The translations under genes were made by a program, and so were the position numbers. The notes beneath the pieces were generated by a model. That model had not been told where the DNA came from. It did no database searches and worked only from the letters and a program-made list of their open reading frames with translations. From the NCBI GenBank assembly GCA_949130485.1, contig OX422192.1:1959585-2023584 (forward strand): a stretch of DNA of 64,000 nucleotides. Direction: 5' to 3'. Positions 49,237 through 62,000 of the stretch are shown piece by piece. This DNA comes from Agelas oroides. Taxonomy: Eukaryota > Porifera > Demospongiae > Agelasida > Agelasidae. Position 1 is the first letter of the stretch; the number at the start of each line of letters is the position of its first letter.

Positions 49237-52200
49237 GTGCAACTAGTGTTCCGGGCTTGGGTTTGCAAGGAATTTACGCGAATTTCCATTGCCGATACTA
49301 TGCGGCGATGGTGCAGGAGGAGCAATTTGCTAGCTCGTACCGCTTTGTGCGTTGATTGCACAAACGGAGGAATTGCATTTTTGGCCACCCCATTCCCTCA
49401 GCTTCTTGCTCATATGTATTTTGCATTAGTGCAACTAGTGTTCCGGGCTAGGTTTTGCAGGGAATTTACGCGAATTTCCATTGCCGATAATATGCGGCGA
49501 TGGTGCAGGAGGAGCAATTTGCTAGCTCGTACCTCTTTGTGCGTTGATTGCACAAACGGAGGAATTGCATTTTTGGCCAATCCATTCCCTCAGCTTCTTC
49601 CTGATATGTAGTTTGCATTAGTGCAACTATTGTTCCGGGCTAGGGTTTGCAGGGAATTTACGCGAATTTCCATTGCCAATACTATGCGGCGATGGTGCAG
49701 GAGGAACAATTTGCTAGCTCGTACCGCTTTGTGCGTTGATTGCACAAACGGAGGAATTGCATTTTTGGCCACCCCATTCCCTCAGCTTCTTGCTGATATG
49801 TAGTTTGCATTAGTGCAACTATTGTTCCGGGCTAGGATTTGCAGGGAATTTACTCGAATTTCCTTTGCCGATACTATGCGGCGATGGTGCAGGAGGAGCA
49901 ATTTGCTAGCTCGTACCGCTTTGTGCGTTGATTGCACAAACGGAGGAATTGCATTTTTGGCCACCCCATTCCCTCAGCTTCTTGCTCATATGTAGTTTGC
50001 ATTAGTGCAACTATTGTTCCGGGCTAGGGTATGCAGGGAATTTACGCGAATTTCCATTGCCGATACTATGCGGCGATGGTGCAGGAGGAGCAATTTGCTA
50101 GCTCGTACCGCTTTGTGCGTTGATTGCACAAACGGAGGAATTGCATTTTTGGCCACCCCATTCCCTCAGCTTCTTGCTCATATGTAGTTTACATTAGTGC
50201 AACTATTGTTCCGGGCTAGGGTTTGCAGGGAATTTACGCGAATTTCCATTGCCGATACTATGCGGCGATGTTGCAGGAGGAACAATTTGCTAGCTCGTAC
50301 CGCTTTATGCGTTGATTGCACAAACGGAGGAATTGCATTTTTGGCCACCCCATTCCCTCAGTTTCTTGCTGATATGTAGTTTGCATTAGTGCAACTATTG
50401 TTCCGGGCTAGGGTTTGCAGGGAATTTACGCGAATTTCCTTTGCCGATACTATGCGGCGATGGTGCAGGAGGAGCAATTTGCTAGCTCGTACCGCTTTGT
50501 GCGTTGATTGCACAAACGGAGGAATTGCATTTTTTGGCCAACCCATTCCCTCAGTTTCTTGCTGATATGTAGTTTGCATTAGTGCAACTATTGTTCCGGG
50601 CTAGGGTTTGCAGGGAATTTACGCGAATTTCCTTTGCCGATACTATGCGGCGATGGTGCAGGAGGAGCAATTTGCTAGCTCGTACCGCTTTGTGCGTTGT
50701 TTGCACAAACGGAGGAATTGCATTTTTGGCCACCCCATTCCCTCAGCTTCTTGCTCATATGTAGTTTGCATTAGTGCAACTATTGTTCCAGGATAGGGTT
50801 TGCAGGGAATTTACGCGAATTTCCATTGCCGATACTATTCGGCGATGGTGCAGGAGGAGTAATTTGCTAGCTCGTACCGCTTTGTGCGTTGATTGCACAA
50901 ACGGAGGAATTGAATTTTTGGCCACCCCATTCCGTCAGCTTCTTGCTGATATGTAGTTTGCATTAGTGCAACTAGTGTTCCGGGCTAGGGTTTGCAAGGA
51001 ATTTACGCGAATTTCCTTTGCCGATACTATGCTGCGATGGTGCAGGAGGAGCAATTTGCTAGCTCGTACCGCTTTGTGCGTTGATTGCACAAACGGAGGA
51101 ATTGCATTTTTGGCCACCCCATTCCCTCAGCTTCTTGCTCATATGTAGTTTGCATTAGTGCTACTATTGTTCCGGGCTAGGGTTTGCAGGGAATTTACGC
51201 GAATTTCCATTGCCGATACTATTCGGCGATGGTGCAGGAGGAGTAATTTGCTAGCTCGTACCGCTTTGTGCGTTGATTGCACAAACGGAGGAATTGAATT
51301 TTTGGCCAACCCATTCCCTCAGCTTCTTGCTGATATGTAGTTTGCATTAGTGAAACTATTGTTCCGGGCTAGGGTTTGCAGGGAATTTACGCGAATTTCC
51401 ATTGCCGATACTATGCGGCGATGGTGCAGGAGGATCAATTTGCTAGCTCGTACCGCTTTGTGCGTTGATTGCATAAACGGAGGAATTGCATTTTTGGCCA
51501 CCCCATTCCCTCAGCTTCTTGCTCATATGTAGTTTGCATTAGTGCAACTATTGTTCCGGGCTAGGGTTTGCAGGGAATTTACGCGAATTTCCATTGCCGA
51601 TACTATGCGTCGATGTTGCAGGAGGAACAATTTGCTAGCTCGTACCGCTTTGTGCGTTGATTGCACAAACGGAGGAATTGCATTTTTGGCCACCCCATTC
51701 CCTCAGTTTCTTGGTCATATGTAGTTTGCATAGTGCAACTAGTGTTCCGGGCTAGGTTTTGCAAGGAATTTACGCGAATTTCCTTTGCCGACACTATGCG
51801 GCGATGGTGCAGGAGGAGCAATTTGCTAGCTCGTACCGCTTTGTGCGTTGATTGCACAAACGGAGGAATTGCATTTTTGGCCACCCCATTCCCTCAGCTT
51901 CTTGCTCATATGTAGTTTGCATTAGTGCAACTAGTGTTCCGGGCTAGGGTTTGCAGGGAATGTACGCGAATTTCCATTGCCGATACTATGCGGCGATGGT
52001 GCAGGAGGAACAATTTGCTAGCTCGTACCGCTTTGTGCGTTGATTGCACAAACGGAGTAATTGCATTTTTGGCCACCTCATTCCCTCAGCTTCTTGCTCA
52101 TATGTAGTTTGCATAGTGCAACTAGTGTTCCGGGCTAGGGTTTACAATGAATTTACGCGAATTTCCATTGCCGATACTATGCGGCGATGGTGCAGGAGGA

Positions 52201-52300
52201 GCAATTTGCTAGCTCGTACCGCTTTGTGCGTTCATTGCACAAACGGAGGAATTGCATTTTTGGCCACCCCATTCCCTCAGCTTCTTGCTGATATGTAGTT
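49237..52300 (+). repeat. Higher-order block, matches 60050-63111
   Basis: About 16 successive monomers show the same order of private variants as those starting 10,813 bp further on. Examples are the GCTTGGGTTTGCAAGG monomer first, the CCAATACTATG monomer third, then TATGCAGGG, GCGATGTTGCAGG, and GTGCTACTATTG. The match ends where 52308 and 63121 begin to differ. This shows copying of a roughly 3-kb segment as a unit. Confidence 0.75.
50197..51532 (+). repeat. Seven-monomer block, first of four copies
   Basis: The same run of monomer variants begins at 50197, 52308, 53844 and 61010: GCGATGTTGCAGG with TTTATGCGTTG first, a monomer with an extra T (CATTTTTTGGCCAACCC), GCGTTGTTTGCAC, ACTATTCGGCG, ACTATGCTGCG, ACTATTCGGCG again, then TGCATAAACGG or its counterpart. 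The offsets are 2,111, 1,536 and 7,166 bp. Small differences (for example TGCAGAAAC at 62283) mark individual copies. Confidence 0.75.
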
Positions 52301-55300
52301 TGCATTAGTGAAACTATTGTTCCGGGCTAGGGTTTGCAGGGAATTTACTCGAATTTCCATTGCCGATACTATGCGGCGATGTTGCAGGAGGAACAATTTG
52401 CTAGCTCGTACCGCTTTATGCGTTGATTGCACAAACGGAGGAATTGCATTTTTGGCCACCCCATTCCCTCAGTTTCTTGCTGATATGTAGTTTGCATTAG
52501 TGCAACTATTGTTCCGGGCTAGGGTTTGCAGGGAATTTACGCGAATTTCCTTTGCCGATACTATGCGGCGATGGTGCAGGAGGAGCAATTTGCTAGCTCG
52601 TACCGCTTTGTGCGTTGATTGCACAAACGGAGGAATTGCATTTTTTGGCCAACCCATTCCCTCAGTTTCTTGCTGATATGTAGTTTGCATTAGTGCAACT
52701 ATTGTTCCGGGCTAGTGTTTGCAGGGAATTTACGCGAATTTCCTTTGCCGATACTATGCGGCGATGGTGCAGGAGGAGCAATTTGCTAGCTCGTACCGCT
52801 TTGTGCGTTGTTTGCACAAACGGAGGAATTGCATTTTTGGCCACCCCATTCCCTCAGCTTCTTGCTCATATGTAGTTTGCATTAGTGCAACTATTGTTCC
52901 AGGCTAGGGTTTGCAGGGAATTTACGCGAATTTCCATTGCCGATACTATTCGGCGATGGTGCAGGAGGAGTAATTTGCTAGCTCGTACCGCTTTGTGCGT
53001 TGATTGCACAAACGGAGGAATTGAATTTTTGGCCACCCCATTCCCTCAGCTTCTTGCTGATATGTAGTTTGCATTAGTGCAACTAGTGTTCCGGGCTAGG
53101 GTTTGCAAGGAATTTACGCGAATTTCCTTTGCCGATACTATGCTGCGATGGTGCAGGAGGAGCAATTTGCTAGCTCGTACCGCTTTGTGCGTTGATTGCA
53201 CAAACGGAGGAATTGCATTTTTGGCCACCCCATTCCCTCAGCTTCTTGCTCATATGTAGTTTGCATTAGTGCTACTATTGTTCCGGGCTAGGGTTTGCAG
53301 GGAATTTACGCGAATTTCCATTGCCGATACTATTCGGCGATGGTGCAGGAGGAGTAATTTGCTAGCTCGTACCGCTTTGTGCGTTGATTGCACAAACGGA
53401 GGAATTGAATTTTTGGCCAACCCATTCCCTCAGCTTCTTGCTGATATGTAGTTTGCATTAGTGAAACTATTGTTCCGGGCTAGGGTTTGCAGGGAATTTA
53501 CGCGAATTTCCATTGCCGATACTATGCGGCGATGGTGCAGGAGGAGCAATTTGCTAGCTCGTACCGCTTTGTGCGTTGATTGCATAAACGGAGGAATTGC
53601 ATTTTTGGCCACCCCATTCCCTCAGCTTCTTGCTCATATGTAGTTTGCATAGTGCAACTAGTGTTCCGGGCTAGGGTTTACAATGAATTTACGCGAATTT
53701 CCATTGCCGATACTATGCGGCGATGGTGCAGGAGGAGCAATTTGCTAGCTCGTACCGCTTTGTGCGTTCATTGCACAAACGGAGGAATTGCATTTTTGGC
53801 CACCCCATTCCCTCAGCTTCTTGCTGATATGTAGTTTGCATTAGTGAAACTATTGTTCCGGGCTAGGGTTTGCAGGGAATTTACTCGAATTTCCATTGCC
53901 GATACTATGCGGCGATGTTGCAGGAGGAACAATTTGCTAGCTCGTACCGCTTTATGCGTTGATTGCACAAACGGAGGAATTGCATTTTTGGCCACCCCAT
54001 TCCCTCAGTTTCTTGCTGATATGTAGTTTGCATTAGTGCAACTATTGTTCCGGGCTAGGGTTTGCAGGGAATTTACGCGAATTTCCTTTGCCGATACTAT
54101 GCGGCGATGGTGCAGGAGGAGCAATTTGCTAGCTCGTACCGCTTTGTGCGTTGATTGCACAAACGGAGGAATTGCATTTTTTGGCCAACCCATTCCCTCA
54201 GTTTCTTGCTGATATGTAGTTTGCATTAGTGCAACTATTGTTCCGGGCTAGTGTTTGCAGGGTTTTTACGCGAATTTCCTTTGCGAATACTATGCGGCGA
54301 TGGTGCAGGAGGAGCAATTTGCTAGCTCGTACCGCTTTGTGCGTTGTTTGCACAAACGGAGGAATTGCATTTTTGGCCACCCCATTCCCTCAGCTTCTTG
54401 CTCATATGTAGTTTGCATTAGTGCAACTATTGTTCCAGGCTAGGGTTTGCAGGGAATTTACGCGAATTTCCATTGCCGATACTATTCGGCGATGGTGCAG
54501 GAGGAGTAATTTGCTAGCTCGTACCGCTTTGTGCGTTGATTGCACAAACGGAGGAATTGAATTTTTGGCCACCCCATTCCCTCAGCTTCTTGCTGATATG
54601 TAGTTTGCATTAGTGCAACTAGTGTTCCGGGCTAGGGTTTGCAAGGAATTTACGCGAATTTCCTTTGCCGATACTATGCTGCGATGGTGCAGGAGGAGCA
54701 ATTTGCTAGCTCGTACCGCTTTGTGCGTTGATTGCACAAACGGAGGAATTGCATTTTTGGCCACCCCATTCCCTCAGCTTCTTGCTCATATGTAGTTTGC
54801 ATTAGTGCTACTATTGTTCCGGGCTAGGGTTTGCAGGGAATTTACGCGAATTTCCATTGCCGATACTATTCGGCGATGGTGCAGGAGGAGTAATTTGCTA
54901 GCTCGTACCGCTTTGTGCGTTGATTGCACAAACGGAGGAATTGAATTTTTGGCCAACCCATTCCCTCAGCTTCTTGCTGATATGTAGTTTGCATTAGTGA
55001 AACTATTGTTCCGGGCTAGGGTTTGCAGGGAATTTACGCGAATTTCCATTGCCGATACTATGCGGCGATGGTGCAGGAGGAGCAATTTGCTAGCTCGTAC
55101 CGCTTTGTGCGTTGATTGCATAAACGGAGGAATTGCATTTTTGGCCACCCCATTCCCTCAGCTTCTTGCTCATATGTAGTTTGCATTAGTGCAACTATTG
55201 TTCCGGGCTAGGGTTTGCAGGGAATTTACGCGAATTTCCATTGCCGATACTATGCGTCGATGTTGCAGGACGAACAATTTGCTAGCTCGTACCGCTTTGT

Positions 55301-55749
55301 GCGTTGATTGCACAAACGGAGGAATTGCATTTTTGGCCACCCCATTCCCTCAGTTTCTTGGTCATATGTAGTTTGCATAGTGCAACTAGTGTTCCGGGCT
55401 AGGTTTTGCAAGGAATTTAAGCGAATTTCCTTTGCCGACACTATGCGGCGATGGTGCAGGAGGAGCAATTTGCTAGCTCGTACCGCTTTGTGCGTTGATT
55501 GCACAAACGGAGGAATTGCATTTTTGGCCACCCCATTCCCTCAGCTTCTTGCTCATATGTAGTTTGCATTAGTGCAACTAGTGTTCCGGGCTAGGGTTTG
55601 CAGGGAATGTACGCGAATTTCCATTGCCGATACTATGCGGCGATGGTGCAGGAGGAACAATTTGCTAGCTCGTACCGCTTTGTGCGTTGATTGCACAAAC
55701 GGAGTAATTGCATTTTTGGCCACCTCATTCCCTCAGCTTCTTGCTCATA

Positions 55750-56007
55750 CACTGTAAAAAAGGAAAGGTTGTTGTGACTCAATTTGATTATCTCAGTTTC
55801 CTCTTACTTGTATGCATTGTTAAACACAGTGATGTCCCACTGCCTGCTTTAGATTCCAAACAGATTAAGAACTTGATTAGGCTTTCCAGAACATTAGTAA
55901 ATGTCATGGGAGAATACTTTGCTAATGAAATTGTCCAATCATGTGGAAAATGGCATGAAACTGAGGTAACTGCAATGGGTTAAAACTACCCACTTTTTTT
56001 TACAGTG
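55750..56007. mobile_element. 258-bp TA-flanked TIR transposon (non-autonomous)
   Basis: The satellite word CTCATATGTAG is split after CTCATA, and TA is duplicated (55748-55749 and 56008-56009). The element has 12-bp perfect terminal inverted repeats, CACTGTAAAAAA at both ends. TA duplication and this end type fit the Tc1/mariner superfamily or a similar group, as a MITE. It encodes no transposase. It is the only non-satellite interruption in 52 kb. The equivalent position in the related blocks after 52107 and 62920 is empty, so the insertion came after those blocks were copied. Confidence 0.88.
55830..55965 (+). other. Exon-like segment inside the inserted element
   Basis: Inside the transposon, a pyrimidine-rich stretch ends TTAAACACAG|T and a donor CTGAG|GTAACT follows 136 bases later. 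Between them one frame is open: DVPLPALDSKQIKNLIRLSR, then TLVNVMGEYFANEIVQSCGK and WHETE. The composition is protein-like (amphipathic, charged) rather than repeat-like. It could be a piece of a host gene picked up by the element, or a remnant of its own parent gene. I do not recognise the family. Confidence 0.4.
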
Positions 56008-59000
56008 TATGTAGTTTGCATAGTGCAACTAGTGTTCCGGGGTAGGGTTTGCAATGAATTTACGCGAATTTCCATTGCCGATACTATGCGGCGATGGTGC
56101 AGGAGGAGCAATTTGCTAGCTCGTACCGCTTTGTGCGTTCATTGCACCAACGGAGGAATTGCATTTTTGGCCACCCCATTCCCTCAGCTTCTTGCTGATA
56201 TGTAGTTTGCATTAGTGAAACTATTGTTCCGGGCTAGGGTTTGCAGGGAATTTACTCGAATTTCCATTGCCGATACTATGCGGCGATGGTGCAGGAGGAG
56301 CAATTTGCTAGCTCGTACCGCTTTGTGCGTTGATTGCATAAACGGAGGAATTGCATTTTTGGCCACCCCATTACCTCAGTTTCTTGCTCATATATAGTTT
56401 GCATAGTGCAACTAGTGTTCCGGGCTAGGTTTTGCAAGGAATTTACGCGAATTTCCTTTGCCGATACTATGCGGCGATGGTGCAGGAGGAGCAATTTGCT
56501 AGCTCGTACCGCTTTGTGCGTTGATTGCACAAACGGAGGAATTGCATTTTTGGCCACCCCATTCCCTCAGCTTCTTGCTGATATGTAGTTTGCATTAGTG
56601 AAACTATTGTTCCGGGCTAGGGTTTGCAGGGAATTTACTCGAATTTCCATTGCCGATACTATGCGGCGATGGTGCAGGAGGAACAATTTGCTAGCTCGTA
56701 CCGCTTTGTGCGTTGATTGCACAAACGGAGGAATTGCATTTTTGGCCACCCCATTCCCTCAGTTTCTTGCTCATATGTAGTTTGCATAGTGCAACTAGTG
56801 TTCCGGGCTAGGTTTTGCAAGGAATTTACGCGAATTTCCTTTGCCGATACTATGCGGCGATGGTGCAGGAGGAGCAATTTGCTAGCTCGTACCGCTTTGT
56901 GCGTTGATTGCACAAACGGAGGAATTGCATTTTTGGCCACCCCATTCCCTCAGCTTCTTGCTCATATGTAGTTTGCATTAGTGCAACTAGTGTTCCGGGC
57001 TAGGGTTTGCAGGGAATGTACGCGAATTTCCATTGCCGATACTATGCGGCGATGGTGCAGGAGGAACAATTTGCTAGCTCGTACCGCTTTGTGCGTTGAT
57101 TGCACAAACGGAGTAATTGCATTTTTGGCCACCTCATTCCCTCAGCTTCTTGCTCATATGTAGTTTGCATAGTGCAACTAGTGTTCCGGGCTAGGGTTTG
57201 CAAGGAATTTACGCGAATTTCCATTGCCGATACTATGCGGCGATGGTGCAGGAGGAGCAATTTGCTAGCTCGTACCGCTTTGTGCGTTGATTGCAAAAAC
57301 GGAGGAATTGCATTTTTGGCCACCCCATTCCCTCAGCTTCTTGCTGATATGTAGTTTGCATTAGTGCAACTATTGTTCCAGGCTAGGCTTTGCAGGGAAT
57401 TTACGCGTATTTCCATTGCCGATACTATTCGGCGATGGTGCAGGAGGAGTAATTTGCTAGCTCGTACCGCTTTGTGCGTTGATTGCACAAACGGAGGAAT
57501 TGAATTTTTGGCCACCCCATTCCCTCAGCTTCTTGCTGATATGTAGTTTGCATTAGTGCAACTAGTGTTCCGGGCTAAGTTTTGCAAGGAATTTACTCGA
57601 ATTTCTTTTGCCGATACTATGCGGCGATGGTGCAGGAGGAGCAATTTGCTAGCTCGTACCGCTTTGTGCGTTGATTGCACAAACGGAGGAATTGCATTTT
57701 TGGCCACCCCATTCCCTCAGCTTCTTGCTGATATGTAGTTTGCATTAGTGAAACTAGTGTTCCGGGCTTGGGTTTGCAAGGAATTTACGCGAATTTCCAT
57801 TGCCGATACTATGCGGCGATGGTGCAGGAGGAGCAATTTGCTAGCTCGTACCGCTTTGTGCGTTGATTGCACAAACGGAGGAATTGCATTTTTGGCCACC
57901 CCATTCCCTCAGCTTCTTGCTCATATGTAGTTTGCATTAGTGCAACTAGTGTTCCGGGCTAGGTTTTGCAGGGAATTTACGCGAATTTCCATTGCCGATA
58001 ATATGCGGCGATGGTGCAGGAGGAGCAATTTGCTAGCTCGTACCTCTTTGTGCGTTGATTGCACAAACGGAGGAATTGCATTTTTGGCCAACCCATTCCC
58101 TCAGCTTCTTCCTGATATGTAGTTTGCATTAGTGCAACTATTGTTCCGGGCTAGGGTTTGCAGGGAATTTACGCGAATTTCCATTGCCAATACTATGCGG
58201 CGATGGTGCAGGAGGAACAATTTGCTAGCTCGTACCGCTTTGTGCGTTGATTGCACAAACGGAGGAATTGCATTTTTGGCCACCCCATTCCCTCAGCTTC
58301 TTGCTGATATGTAGTTTGCATTAGTGCAACTATTGTTCCGGGCTAGGATTTGCAGGGAATTTACTCGAATTTCCTTTGCCGATACTATGCGGCGATGGTG
58401 CAGGAGGAGCAATTTGCTAGCTCGTACCGCTTTGTGCGTTGATTGCACAAACGGAGGAATTGCATTTTTGGCCACCCCATTCCCTCAGCTTCTTGCTCAT
58501 ATGTAGTTTGCATTAGTGCAACTATTGTTCCGGGCTAGGGTATGCAGGGAATTTACGCGAATTTCCATTGCCGATACTATGCGGCGATGGTGCAGGAGGA
58601 GCAATTTGCTAGCTCGTACCGCTTTGTGCGTTGATTGCATAAACGGAGGAATTGCATTTTTGGCCACCCCATTACCTCAGCTTCTTGCTCATATGTAGTT
58701 TGCATTAGTGCAACTATTGTTATGGGCTAGGGTTTGCAGGGAATTTACGCGAATTTCCATTGCCGATACTATGCGTCGATGTTGCAGGAGGAACAATTTG
58801 CTAGCTCGTACCGCTTTGTGCGTTGATTGCACAAACGGAGGAATTGCATTTTTGGCCACCCCATTCCCTCAGTTTCTTGCTCATATGTAGTTTGCATAGT
58901 GCAACTAGTGTTCCGGGCTAGGTTTTGCAAGGAATTTACGCGAATTTCCTTTGCCGATACTATGCGGCGATGGTGCAGGAGGAGCAATTTGCTAGCTCGT

Positions 59001-62000
59001 ACCGCTTTGTGCGTTGATTGCACAAACGGAGGAATTGCATTTTTGGCCACCCCATTCCCTCAGCTTCTTGCTGATATGTAGTTTGCATTAGTGAAACTAG
59101 TGTTCCGGGCTTGGGTTTGCAAGGAATTTACGCGAATTTCCATTGCCGATACTATGCGGCGATGGTGCAGGAGGAACAATTTGCTAGCTCGTACCGCTTT
59201 GTGCGTTGATTGCACAAACGGAGGAATTGCATTTTTGGCCACCCCATTCCCTCAGCTTCTTGCTCATATGTAGTTTGCATTAGTGCAACTAGTGTTCCGG
59301 GCTAGGGTTTGCAGGGAATGTACGCGAATTTCCATTGCCGATACTATGCGGCGATGGTGCAGGAGGAACAATTTGCTAGCTCGTACCGCTTTGTGCGTTG
59401 ATTGCACAAACGGAGTAATTGCATTTTTGGCCACCTCATTCCCTCAGCTTCTTGCTCATATGTAGTTTGCATAGTGCAACTAGTGTTCCGGGCTAGGGTT
59501 TGCAAGGAATTTACGCGAATTTCCATTGCCGATACTATGCGGCGATGGTGCAGGAGGAGCAATTTGCTAGCTCGTACCGCTTTGTGCGTTGATTGCAAAA
59601 ACGGAGGAATTGCATTTTTGGCCACCCCATTCCCTCAGCTTCTTGCTGATATGTAGTTTGCATTAGTGCAACTATTGTTCCAGGCTAGGCTTTGCAGGGA
59701 ATTTACGCGTATTTCCATTGCCGATACTATTCGGCGATGGTGCAGGAGGAGTAATTTGCTAGCTCGTACCGCTTTGTGCGTTGATTGCACAAACGGAGGA
59801 ATTGCATTTTTGGCCACCCCATTCCCTCAGCTTCTTGCTGATATGTAGTTTGCATTAGTGCAACTAGTGTTCCGGGCTAAGTTTTGCAAGGAATTTACGC
59901 GAATTTCTTTTGCCGATACTATGCGGCGATGGTGCAGGAGGAGCAATTTGCTAGCTCGTACCGCTTTGTGCGTTGATTGCACAAACGGAGGAATTGCATT
60001 TTTGGCCACCCCATTCCCTCAGCTTCTTGCTGATATGTAGTTTGCATTAGTGAAACTAGTGTTCCGGGCTTGGGTTTGCAAGGAATTTACGCGAATTTCC
60101 ATTGCCGATACTATGCGGCGATGGTGCAGGAGGAGCAATTTGCTAGCTCGTACCGCTTTGTGCGTTGATTGCACAAACGGAGGAATTGCATTTTTGGCCA
60201 CCCCATTCCCTCAGCTTCTTGCTCATATGTAGTTTGCATTAGTGCAACTAGTGTTCCGGGCTAGGTTTTGCAGGGAATTTACGCGAATTTCCATTGCCGA
60301 TAATATGCGGCGATGGTGCAGGAGGAGCAATTTGCTAGCTCGTACCTCTTTGTGCGTTGATTGCACAAACGGAGGAATTGCATTTTTGGCCAACCCATTC
60401 CCTCAGCTTCTTCCTGATATGTAGTTTGCATTAGTGCAACTATTGTTCCGGGCTAGGGTTTGCAGGGAATTTACGCGAATTTCCATTGCCAATACTATGC
60501 GGCGATGGTGCAGGAGGAACAATTTGCTAGCTCGTACCGCTTTGTGCGTTGATTGCAAAAACGGAGGAATTGCATTTTTGGCCACCCCATTCCCTCAGCT
60601 TCTTGCTGATATGTAGTTTGCATTAGTGCAACTATTGTTCCGGGCTAGGATTTGCAGGGAATTTACTCGAATTTCCTTTGCCGATACTATGCGGCGATGG
60701 TGCAGGAGGAGCAATTTGCTAGCTCGTACCGCTTTGTGCGTTGATTGCACAAACGGAGGAATTGCATTTTTGGCCACCCCATTCCCTCAGCTTCTTGCTC
60801 ATATGTAGTTTGCATTAGTGCAACTATTGTTCCGGGCTAGGGTATGCAGGGAATTTACGCGAATTTCCATTGCCGATACTATGCGGCGATGGTGCAGGAG
60901 GAGCAATTTGCTAGCTCGTACCGCTTTGTGCGTTGATTGCACAAACGGAGGAATTGCATTTTTGGCCACCCCATTCCCTCAGCTTCTTGCTCATATGTAG
61001 TTTACATTAGTGCAACTATTGTTCCGGGCTAGGGTTTGCAGGGAATTTACGCGAATTTCCATTGCCGATACTATGCGGCGATGTTGCAGGAGGAACAATT
61101 TGCTAGCTCGTACCGCTTTATGCGTTGATTGCACAAACGGAGGAATTGCATTTTTGGCCACCCCATTCCCTCAGTTTCTTGCTGATATGTAGTTTGCATT
61201 AGTGCAACTATTGTTCCGGGCTAGGGTTTGCAGGGAATTTACGCGAATTTCCTTTGCCGATACTATGCGGCGATGGTGCAGGAGGAGCAATTTGCTAGCT
61301 CGTACCGCTTTGTGCGTTGATTGCACAAACGGAGGAATTGCATTTTTTGGCCAACCCATTCCCTCAGTTTCTTGCTGATATGTAGTTTGCATTAGTGCAA
61401 CTATTGTTCCGGGCTAGGGTTTGCAGGGAATTTACGCGAATTTCCTTTGCCGATACTATGCGGCGATGGTGCAGGAGGAGCAATTTGCTAGCTCGTACCG
61501 CTTTGTGCGTTGTTTGCACAAACGGAGGAATTGCATTTTTGGCCACCCCATTCCCTCAGCTTCTTGCTCATATGTAGTTTGCATTAGTGCAACTATTGTT
61601 CCAGGCTAGGGTTTGCAGGGAATTTACGCGAATTTCCATTGCCGATACTATTCGGCGATGGTGCAGGAGGAGTAATTTGCTAGCTCGTACCGCTTTGTGC
61701 GTTGATTGCACAAACGGAGGAATTGAATTTTTGGCCACCCCATTCCCTCAGCTTCTTGCTGATATGTAGTTTGCATTAGTGCAACTAGTGTTCCGGGCTA
61801 GGGTTTGCAAGGAATTTACGCGAATTTCCTTTGCCGATACTATGCTGCGATGGTGCAGGAGGAGCAATTTGCTAGCTCGTACCGCTTTGTGCGTTGATTG
61901 CACAAACGGAGGAATTGCATTTTTGGCCACCCCATTCCCTCAGCTTCTTGCTCATATGTAGTTTGCATTAGTGCTACTATTGTTCCGGGCTAGGGTTTGC

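Larger units (their letters stand above)
11908..55749 (+). repeat. 192-bp satellite array, left part (about 228 monomers)
   Basis: The array begins at GCAGGAGG (11908) and runs head-to-tail with no orientation change. The usual monomer is 192 bp, with frequent 191-bp variants. Landmarks in order are TTTGCATTAGTGCAACTA, TTCCGGGCTAGGGTTTGCAG, TTTACGCGAATTTCC, TGCAGGAGGA, TTTGCTAGCTCGTACCGC, TTTGTGCGTTGATTGCAC and CAGCTTCTTGCTCATATGTA. Monomers at the left edge (to about 16.6 kb) differ most. From about 16.6 kb onward, groups of three or more neighbouring monomers recur as units. It is not transcribed from any promoter I can see. Its size and monomer length fit a centromeric or heterochromatic satellite, but location on a chromosome cannot be told. 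Confidence 0.98.
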
